From positions 8,462,001 to 8,526,000 of the forward strand of contig OU015653.1 in NCBI GenBank assembly GCA_907165275.2: a stretch of 64,000 nucleotides of DNA. Reading direction: 5' to 3'. The DNA comes from Zygaena filipendulae. Its lineage: Eukaryota; Arthropoda; Insecta; Lepidoptera; Zygaenidae. This document shows positions 51,701 through 63,200 of this stretch, piece after piece (positions within the stretch are counted from its first letter, which is position 1; each line of letters starts with the position of its first letter). The position numbers and the translations under genes were made by a program. The notes below the pieces were generated by a model, which did not search any database, was not told the origin of the DNA, and saw only the letters and a list, made by a program, of their open reading frames with translations.

Positions 51701-54700
51701 CGTCAGCGGTGCATGTACCTACTAGTTTTATTATAAGCTAACGCAGCAACACGCAACCGTACAAAGAGACTCGGTAGGAATATGCTCGTATAATCGTGAC
51801 TACTGTCTATACTTATTGCTTCACTGCTCTTTCATAAGCCTGAATATGTTAGTTCTTTAATAGAAAAAAATCCAGAACTCTTTCATTGTTTTCCGCTCAA
51901 TTATGTCTATCTGGTGTTGCATGTTTACCATATAAAAATTTGCTATATTAAAATATAAAATATACGTATATTACTGCTGGTATTCAAGAACAATTTGTCT
52001 GTAATTGTATTGACCAATATAGTTATAATACCAGTATATCATAAAGTATCTAATTATGAACTCGGCTATAAACTACATAATTTGTTTATCGGTTTAAGCA
52101 TCGAAATTAATGCAAGTGGCGGAACTCCTCCATAATTTAACACTTTTATCAAAGAGTTCACGAGACGATTTCGTCAAAGAAAATATAATCAAGCTTCACA
52201 GTTATGACCAAACCAAGTTCGCTCTTAAGACCATAGTATTAAAAAACTTATTGAGCTGTGACGGTTCGTTTGATCGAGCACTCAGAACTGGACATCGACG
52301 TATAATTTCTCGTGTAATCGCTTTAATAATGGAAGAAAAAGGTGATATTATCTGCCCACTGTCAATAAATTAACACCATTTAGAGCAAAAATGTAGGCAT
52401 CTTGGTGTCGCTACTATTATAAATAAGGTAAAGTCGATCGATTTGAATTTTTTTTAAAGGAAACCTACGTGCGTGTGTGTGTTTTTATTTAGGTGAGCAG
52501 TGAGGCCTTATTAAAATATTTCGAGTGGAAACTGGAAGGACCACTTAGTGGAGCGCGGGAGTTTCACGCCTGGGCTGATACAACATTAAATCGACAAGAT
52601 AGCTTATTTGTGCTGAGCCCAGGATTAGTGGCAATAAATCACTGATTAAAATGTATTGACTGGCGTTGACTTCGACGCGGGCGCACTATCCGTGCACCAT
52701 GCATGCATTTATTGACCGTTAACTTTTTAAGCTTTACGACTTCATTCGAAAGAATTGTGACATAAAAGCTTATAGGTACTGATCACACGTTTCTACACCA
52801 GAAACAGCGCCTGTTAGAATAAATTAATAATCACTTCAATATTCTAAACCTTATCAGTCTCGTTAATTATAAATGCAAATTTCGATAGTCTCGTAGCGGC
52901 AACCTATCGCTTGTCGCGATAGACGATCTCGACAAGAGGTTCTTAATGATCATTGAATCGGAATATCTCGAAGTTAACACAAATGTTTTTATCAACTCGA
53001 CGGCAAACTAGTTTTTGGATGAAATAAAAATGTTGTTTTTTGTTTTAAACACAATTTGCTCGAAGTTAATGCGCTGACTGTGCTGTGTAACTATATGAAC
53101 TCGGGGGCTCATAGATAGGTATAGCCATAGGTAGGTAATTACAGTAATATTATAAAAAGGAAAGTTCATATATATAGGTAAGTAGGTAGGTATCTATGAA
53201 TGGTAGGTAATGTTATAAAAAAGCAAGGTATACAAGGTAGGCTTTTTTGTAGGGGATAGTATTTGGAACTGCTGGACCGAAAAAAAATAAAAAAATAAAA
53301 AAAAAAAATCATGGAAATTATCACACAACGCTTCTTGGTTTCAAATTAAGCAGAACTATTAGGTACTATATGGGTTTTAGATAACTAATATAAAAAAATT
53401 ACCTACTACACTCAAGATAAAAACACAAAAATGATAACCCTGATTTGGGAATGGAACACGTGACAATTTGCGTAGCAGTCAGGTTCATTAACCACTAGAT
53501 CAACGATGCTGTAGACGCTATAAGAAAGCTACAATATCCCTAAGTAACTAAGAGTACCTTTTATCACGAAACAAAACAATTCCTGATACAATACCAACTT
53601 AGCTTCTGTAATAGAACACAAATTACATTCCATTCCATTAAAAATTTACTTCCCGACGGAATACGGAAATTCACGCGGGTAAAACCGCGGGGAGCGGCTA
53701 GTAGGTGCCTTTATAAATGCAAAACGATGCGGAGTGTATCGCAAACACAACAAACAACTACAAACACGTCCGAATGCGAAACGGTTCAATGCAAAAAAAA
53801 TGTTTTACTTGTGAGTCTCGCAGCTATTAATGTCATCACGCGGCCGGAAAATTACTACCTTTCGTGTAAATTTCAATATGAGATCGAAAGTGTACTCGCA
53901 TTACGTATTCTTTTATGATTGCAACAAATTATGTCCAACAACAACAAAATTCGAACTGTTTTATAAAATACGCATGAATTATTGAGATAAGCTGGTATAA
54001 AGACCGTTTTTAGAGGAAGGCTAAAGCATTGAGTGCAGAGTGCGTGTCAAACATTCAAGATAAAACGTATTTACATTTATTACTCCTTTCATTTATCAAT
54101 AATAACATCTTATGCAAAAACTTGTACGTTATTCAAGCAATAAAAATATAGATAAGGAAATTTAATTTTGGCAATTATCTTTTTTTAATTTAATGATATA
54201 CTGCACTGACTGAATATATTTTCTTTGTGATATTAGTCTCAAAGTAGCTATACTCCGCGGTTGTATTCGCATTAATTTTGGAATCTCTATAGCTCTATAC
54301 ATTATGAACCATCGTTTGAATAAAAACACTGTAAATTTAAACTGATACTAAAGATTAATTTACCTACCTAACTGGACCACACCAACTCGACCACATTCGC
54401 ATGTGATTCAAGATTCAAGATTCCCTAGGAAACTCTAGGTAGCTTATGTTGCATGTTAATATTAAATTTTAACCCGCAACATAAGCTTAGTTTTCGCTCG
54501 CTCGTTCAAATATAGCAACAAAGAAATACACAGAAAAAACGTCATACTATCGGAATGAATTTTATTTTTTATCCTTTAACACTGCGCTATCTTTTAAAAT
54601 ATACCTAACACACACATATGTATATGCCAAATCTGTCGTTTCATTAATTATATGCCTTAGATAATAATATTTATCTATTTATCCATTACGTCTCGATTAT

Positions 54701-57700
54701 GGCTAGATATTGATATGGACGCACAAAAACCTATACCTATATTCATGATAAAATTACACTGACTGGCACTAAAAGGTGTCAGCTGTACATAAACACAACA
54801 TGAAACGACATCATTCCCGTCTCAAAACGCAATGAGGGCAAGAAATTATGTTGTTCGAAGGAGAGCAAGTCCATTCATACAAATATGAGTTTTTAATAAA
54901 ACAATTTACTTATACGTAGACGTTAAACATGTTCTATAACGCTTATGCTTTGTGCTCATGTAATATTGCCTTCAAAATACTGCTACCGCTAACTTGACTT
55001 TAAGGATCAATCATTAATTTATAACAAGATACCTACACTGGAAAATAAACTTTTATCGCTAGTTTATCATATAAAGGGAATGCCGATTTAAACAAATAGG
55101 TAGTAAAAGCAGGTCTTAAAGTTTTTTCTATGTATATTTTTTGAAGCGGGAAACCGGTGAAACTATACAACGTGTTAATGAATTAACCAAAAATCTGATA
55201 GGTACACCCCATTTAAAAAAATAAACAATAACTTGACTAAAATATAAATTATGTCGAAAAAATTAATAGTTTAAAAGTTATTCGATACTATTTTTGAGGT
55301 GACCTACCTACAAAATTTCAAGCGCTACGCCCGCACCTACGCGTCAATGACCGATTCGATTTTTATTTGCTACGAGCGGCGTTCGCGCCAAATATTGTAT
55401 TATAAATCATTTAGACATGGGCTAGTAAAACTGAAAAAATATGACCTATATTAAAACATGGTGCGATCAATTCGGAAGTCGATTCTGAGCAAACTACCTT
55501 TTCTAGTTTTCAGTTAATTCATTAACACATTGTATAAACTCAAAAAGTCAATTTCCTAAAAATTCTTCCACTGATAAGAAGCTACATAGGATATACCTAT
55601 TTATTCTATTATAGACCCAAAAGATTTCTGAAAATCTTGCGGGCGAACATCATTTTAATACATAATTAAAAGTGTATTATGGGATAGGACATGGGGTATT
55701 TTTGGTCTCAGTACAAATAGTTCCAAAATGACTGCGCAGGGAAGCTAGTATTGAATATTGCTAATCCCTTTATCTGAGGCCACCCTACCCAAATTCTATT
55801 ATTATTTTGTCAAAACACCTCAGAGGTATAACACGGTAAAGGATACTTTAAGCTATTGGATTTTTCAAGTATAATGACTGCCAAAAGTTCATGGCAAATG
55901 AATGAACTATTCAAAAATGTATAAAATATAATTTTGAGTCAACTCTCTACTACCTACTCTCTACTAACTTACACGGTTAGAAGACGCGGTAGAATATTAT
56001 TCATATCTTGGCATATTTCGCGGCGTAAACGAGTCAGGTACATTGTTTGACAGACATGGAGCCACTGTATTAATTCCATGCTTATTCAATACAATGCAGA
56101 CAATTGGCGAAGATTTAATGCATGCTTCGTGAAAGCTTCCAGCCGCGGTCGCCCGACGGAAGTGAGCTTTAATGTATGTAGCAAGATGTAGACTCCGACT
56201 GAACTTGTCAACTTTTTTCCACCAGTAGCCTACCGCATTGACTGTTTTTTGCTTGAGAACCTTTTTAACGAATCAATTAAATTGTTAAAATGTAGCCATA
56301 ATAGGTATACCATTTTCTTTTTTACATATTATTCACCTATACACTTCTTAAACAAAGCTTACAGGTTAAAACTTTGATAAAATACTTCAACGCACAATTT
56401 AAATATAACTATACCTTTACTTATAAGGTACTGTCCCCGTGTTCCCCGCGGTTTTAACTACGTTAATTTCGGAGTTCCCGTGGGAATATTGGGACAAAAA
56501 GTACCTAGGTACCCTATGTCCATCTCTGTACCTCTGACAACGTGTATTATGCAAAATTTAACACAGGTTCATCAACTTTTTTTCAGAGTTCCTGCGGGAA
56601 TTCCGGGATGTAGCCTATGTCCTTTTCTGTACCCCTGACAACGTGTATACAAAATTTAATGACAATCGGTTTTATTTTCACAAAATATACAATATAAATA
56701 ATAGGGTACTTGCATGAAATTTATAATAAGAAATTGTGTCAATATTTCAAAAATAGAGCCTTAGAAAAGCGTTATCGTGAAAGATTTACTAAAAAAATTT
56801 CAATAGTTTCCAAAATATTCAACTTTTAATTTTGTGAAACGGAACGTTGTAACGAAACGCCAATCACAACCAAGCTTAACAAATAACGTCACTTTTTTTT
56901 TTTTTGAAACATTTACCTGTTTCAGAGAAGGCAAAAGAAACTAAGTGCATACAGTCAACGCATATTTTCCATTTTCTGAAGTTTTTTACTTTAAAATGCA
57001 TCGGTAAGATGCATATTGATTCTTTACTGGAACTTTTGGAAGTAAATCGACACAGTTCAACCTTAATTTCGCTTTTGGATATTGAAGTTATCTGTCTATC
57101 AGTGTCACATGACCCTGTCAATACGACAGTGACATTTCTATCACAGATTAATAAGGCGTAATTTTGAACTAGTGACGTTATTCCGCGTTTCAACGGTCAG
57201 GTCTAAAGTAGGAACTTTGAAACGCTCTATTTAATTAATTTATGCATAATTTCTTTTTCTTTTTCTTGCTTTGTTTAAGTAGGCCATATATCTTTAAAAT
57301 AGACTGAAAAAAAAATAATGCAAGTACCCTATTATATATCATTACCTGCGATAAAAAGTACCCTATGTGTTGATCTGATGTATAAGCTATATTATTGTAA
57401 AGTTTCCTTTAAATCCAAACGACAAGTAACAAACATCCATCTATCCATCCATACATTCTTACAAACTTTCACGTTTATAATATTAGTAGGATTAGTAGAA
57501 TCATCCAGCCCTATCCGGTCGCAATAGTGACTAATAGATAAATATTTCTTCAGGAAAACAGGATAATTTGCCAGGTGATACTCAAAATGTTCTATGTACT
57601 TACTTATGCGAATGAACACCGTGAGTTTCGAAATTCCCAAAAGAACTCCAAACTTATTACTTATTTATATTCTTCTTCTCCTTACAAAAACAAACACAAC

Positions 57701-60200
57701 AAAAAATAATTAGCGAAACTTTTTTCTTCCTGATTGGTCTGTCAATCGCCCTATGGAAACCGATTATATGGACTAAAGTGTTACATGCTTCCCGATTAAA
57801 TATCTATTCACTCTAGCCTTGAAAAAGTACAAATAGTAGCTTTGAGGAAACAAACTCTAGCAAGCTATTCAATCCCTTGCGGTACGCCTGATGAAAGACA
57901 CTATTTTCAGCACATGGGCCATTTGACTATAAATTCTAAACTATCTAAATTTAATAAATTACAACACTTGAGTAAACAATCGGTGTATTCTTTCATTTTA
58001 GGAAGTATATGTATAAACAGATAATATTATTGTCAGTTCGTGCCGGACGACGCGGTATTAGTATCGATTCGTTTCACGCACATCCACGACCATTTGGCTT
58101 ATTTTTGTTTCATTTTTGTGGACCAGCCAGTTTTTGTTTGTAAATTGTTTTATTCTTCGACTTGCAAGAACCGATCGACATTCAATAGTATCTCAGAGTA
58201 ATAATATATATAGTACGTACTTACGTAGGTACTACTGGTATTAAAGTAGTAAGAGTAAATACCTAGATACTTACGACTTTTAAGGTGATAGTGGTTAGTG
58301 ATCTATCAATTCTGAAAGCTTTAACTTGCTAAAAAAAATAATTTGTAGGAGGTATTATTGAGCTGGCTTATTTCGGTTACTAACAAAATAGGCTATATTG
58401 TATACCTACTCGTACTTTCTTTTTTCCTAAATACATCTAATTAAACATGAACTGAAAGGAGACTTCAAAAAACATGTTGAATACATGATGTACATGCTCT
58501 GAGTTACTATTACTACGCTAGTAATATTAGTTCAATGTGTACATGTTGGTATTTAATGCCGTCCTAATACATCGGCATTATGAAAGCGGCTCGCACGTCG
58601 GCATTCCTTGCTTGCGTCACATGTTTCCCATTAGGTGTGAACAAGTGCTCCTAGCTTGTTTATTCATACAACATTGTATTTGCACATGGGTGCTGTAGCC
58701 GACTGTTGCATTTGTCTATTAATTAAGCAGCATCGTTTCATTTCACAAAGCCAGCTGATTATGATGCGTGATCACCATTTAAATGTTAATTAGATTTATT
58801 GAAGCACCTGATCAAACGTGCTTCGATATAAACGTTGATGTAAAAACAGTGCCATGGATATGTACACAAAGTGCTCACAATAAACTGATGGAAATTTATG
58901 ACCAATATAGGAATAGATATACCTACTTAAGTGAGTCACGATATTATTATATCGTTGTTAACTTATTCAAGTAATGTTCTAAAAATACCGATCTAAATCA
59001 TTTTACATCATTTTACTTACAATAAGGAATAACTAACCCTTCAATTTTGGTTGGCTCGAAATAGAAAAAAGTGCGAATAATGGTCGGTGTTGAGTATAAT
59101 ATAGGCAATCAACCCAAGAACCAGATAAAAGCCTGGGCGTTTACGGGCTTTCCCATCCAACCACCGGGTTTATTCACCATCTTTATAGTCTTGAGACTTC
59201 CAAAATAATAATATTAGTACACTTTAGCATTTATCCAAATAGTAGGTATATGCATAGGTAGATAGTGTCCAAAAATAATTTAAATTTACTCCTTAAATTA
59301 AATAGACATAATTTTTATACAGTTTAATCACCTATAAACGCAAAATACCTAATGTACAGTAAAATAGAGTCTATATAGACTCTCATTTAGGTACTCGTAG
59401 GTATAGATAAGTGATCTAATCTAGCACCAAATAAAATCTTACATAAATTATATATGCATTAACGTATCTAGTTGGTGCCAAAGTGAGACTCTTGTAATAA
59501 AAATATTATAATTTTGATATATTTTTGTTATTGAATATAACTTTGAAAAATAGGTAATTGTAACGTGTTTATTTTATACTTTCTTATTTTGAATCCAGTG
59601 CATGTGGTTCTGGACAAAAAATTAATATTAGACCTAGGTATCTATTTTTGTATTCTTTTCTTTTCAAATCTGTGATGATATGGTTTTTACCAGCTGCATT
59701 TCAGAGCGTTAGTGGTTAGTACGCGCAACGCAAGTAGCTATTCGAACTGATTCCACAGTCAGATTTTTATATGTCGGTAATATTCCACCTATTCGTAAGA
59801 AGTGTTTTGCTTCCTCTTTTATAATGCGTTAGGGACTATAGAAAGGGTTTTTGTTTCTTGGATGCAATGATTTAGACCTCTAACACGCGAATTTGAAAAA
59901 GTTATAACTGTAGGGAAATATCGTTAAAAAAACTAATTGTCAATAGGTCTTAAAAAATAAAATCAAAATCAAAATTATTTATTTCCTTTCACAATGTATA
60001 TTTATAACTAAATAAATAGCAGGAGCCTCCTTTTAAGCATAAATAAGCCTGTGCCAGGAGACTCCGCTCAAACTAATTTGTGTTTAACATATTACCTACA
60101 CATTCCGAGAGTACAGATTTTATTACATACTTTGGTTATTCGTTGTTGTATTAATTTGGTAAAGCGTATGAAAGAGTTTTGAAGTGTGTGTGTATGTGTT

Positions 60201-60263
<63 letters not shown>

Positions 60264-63200
60264 ATGTTTGTGTGTTTGCGTGTGCGTAAGTGCGTGCATG
60301 CGAATGTGTGAGTGTGTGCACGAAAGTAAATGTGTGTGAATGAGAATGCAGGAATTCAAACAGGTATAGTTAAAATACTAAAAATAAAATTATTTTTTAG
60401 AAAATAAGAAAACACCGTCGTGAATCTTATATTTAAGGAGCATGTAGCTACTACGTATAATGTTTATTATTCAAATATTGAGGAGCATTCACCGGAAACG
60501 CTACCGGCCAATCTAGCAACCGATCTACCGATTAATTAGTTTGATCGGCAATACAATGCAGACAATGTCCCGTGATAGCCGCCGCTTTTCGCCCACTCAT
60601 CACGCCGCCAGGACAGCTGGCTTCGGCGCACGGCTCCGCGCAACCGCGATGACAAACGACAAAGTCGCGGGCTCCATATCATAATTATTAGTAGCCGACC
60701 GAAATTTCGTTTTTGGTTTCGGTTTCGGCTATTTTCGGCCAAAAAATCTACTTTCGGCCTTATTTCGGTTTTTGGCATTCAACGAAATTTACCTAATTAG
60801 TTAAATGCCAATTAACAATAATTTAATGAACGTCTCTGAGTGCAGCAGGTTTGCTTTAAAAATCTTTACGATCTAAGTAATCATTAAAATGACACTGAGT
60901 GCGGCCGAACTGAATGTAGTTTATTGAAAATTTTATTTAAAATGTTTATCATAAATATGAATGTATCGTTACTTATGTACAAAAAATGTGTGAAAAATAA
61001 ACTAGATTTCAGTATACAATATAAAATTTTAATATGTTTAAGCAAGTTTCGGTTTTGGTTTCGGCCGAAAGAAAGACCATGACCGAAATTTCGGTTTCGG
61101 TTTCGGATGAAAAATCTGTTTCGGCCGGCCACTAATAATTATCTACAAACAGGATGTCGCGTTAATCATTTATCAAACTTTGGAAAACTTTAAGATTTTA
61201 TTACCTATAATCATGTAAGGTTTAGCATACGATTCTCGGTCTTAATATTATGTCCAGAAATATAAAATTAATTTTAATGTTTTGTGAGATCGCCTGTCTC
61301 TTCTTCTGGAAAAACGTACAGGGCGATGCGTCCCTCTTTTAAACCGACTTCCAAAAAAAGGAAGTTTTTTAAGAAAAAATAATTGTAATTGAACAACGTC
61401 GCTATAATTTTAATATTTTAATTTTAATTAGACCTAATATTAATGGTAATTTTTTTTTATAATTTAATAAGTTTTTTAATACATTCGTCCATAATTTTAC
61501 TAGACATTGTTATTACAGATGGAAATTTAACTTTCGTAAAGCATGTTATCCTTATACATACTATATAAAACAAATTCCTCTACCGCGACTGTCTGTCTGT
61601 CCGTCTGTCTGTTCGCGATAAACTCAAAAAACTAATGAACGGATTTTAGTGCAATTTTCACCTGTGTGATAGAGTGAGTGAGAGAGATAAAGTGATTCCA
61701 GAGAGGATATTTTATCCTGGAATACCCGTGGGAACTCCGAAATTACCGCGGATGAAACCGCGGGGGCTAATTGGGCTAAGGGAAAGACATTTAAAAAAAA
61801 ATTAAAAGGAACGCAGTCTTTTGAGAAAAGTTTTAACATCATCAGAAAGGGACTTTTGTGAGATTATGCTAAATAAATGCTGCAGTGGTCCAAGCGAGCG
61901 TTCGTTAGGTTTTAGTAGGTGCAAGTACTTAATACTGAGTAAAGATGAAAGTTTTTGATCATTATTTCTCCAATATTTTTTAGGTTTCATATTTTTGTGT
62001 AGGTATATATGACATGTTGATATATGTAGGTACCTACACATTAATTTTATTTTTATTACTTACTACTTCTCTAATTTGTAATTGGTCGATATAAATACTG
62101 GATTATTGCCTATTAACAAGTATACCTGGGGCCGTATTTTTGAATCGCTCGAATTCTAACTAAGTAACTATTCGCGCACGCAATTGCAAGAATCCTGCGA
62201 TTCCGTGTGCGAAAGTAATTTGAGAGATTCAAAAATATGGCCCCTGATCGCTCATCCCTGTAAGGTGCTATAACGAAACCACGCAAACTGACGAATGTGT
62301 GACTTTATATGTGACGAATATTGTGATGAATAAATTATTATAATAAATCTTTCTAAATTTATGAATGACAAGCTTGTTTTAATTTTTTAAGAAACCCTCT
62401 CAGTGACCACAATAACATTGTTAATGTGATGTAGGTATCTATACTTATATTATAGTAGTAGATATTATTTTTATTCAGATAGATAATTCAATTTGGGCGA
62501 CGTGTGATCACGGAATACGGATATCCTCATGGTTGAAAAAGTGACTATGGATACGGGTGGAAGCCCCAAAAGAGGTTGACCAAGGCTGTTGTACCGACAG
62601 AGAGGCAATTTTTCTTATGAAAGATACAACTCCTACTGTATCTACAGGGTATGGTTAAACGAGGGACGTATTGAAAGACTATATTTGGACATAGGTAAGC
62701 AATAGTGTGTTAACCCACGCTGGAGAAATTTTGAGTAAATCGTGTTTTAAAATTATAGCGCCATTTTCTGTCAACGTTTTTTATATTCAATATTTAGTTA
62801 CATACCTAAATAATGTAATATGGTAAACAAATAATTAAAAAACGTTCCTTAACTCTCAATAAATCGTTCTGAATAGGTAACTGAATTTTGTGGGTTAACA
62901 TGTTATTGCTTATCTGCGTCCATTTAGCATTCAATAGAAATAAAAAAAGTGTTTCTAAATTATATCTATCTAGGGGGCTAATTTATCTGCAGGAGCCACA
63001 GTAGGTAGGCACTACCTACTCCTCTATTAATGTATTATCAGCTGTCTGGTACTCATAACTCTGCTTATTTTGAGATCAGAGTGGCGTTGTGTGATAATAT
63101 CCGAGCTTTATTAGTTACGTACGTCGTACATGTAAAACTTAATTATCGACGACTTTAATACGTTCTTCGTTTAACCTTACAGTCCTTCCATCCTGTACTA

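Noticed and set aside
56876..57193. Overlapping frames on both strands of about 85-105 codons
   Set aside because: Mutually antisense, no family recognised, no flanking gene signals.
60123..60359. Minus-strand frame with a His/Thr repeat
   Set aside because: It is the translation of the GT/CA microsatellite.
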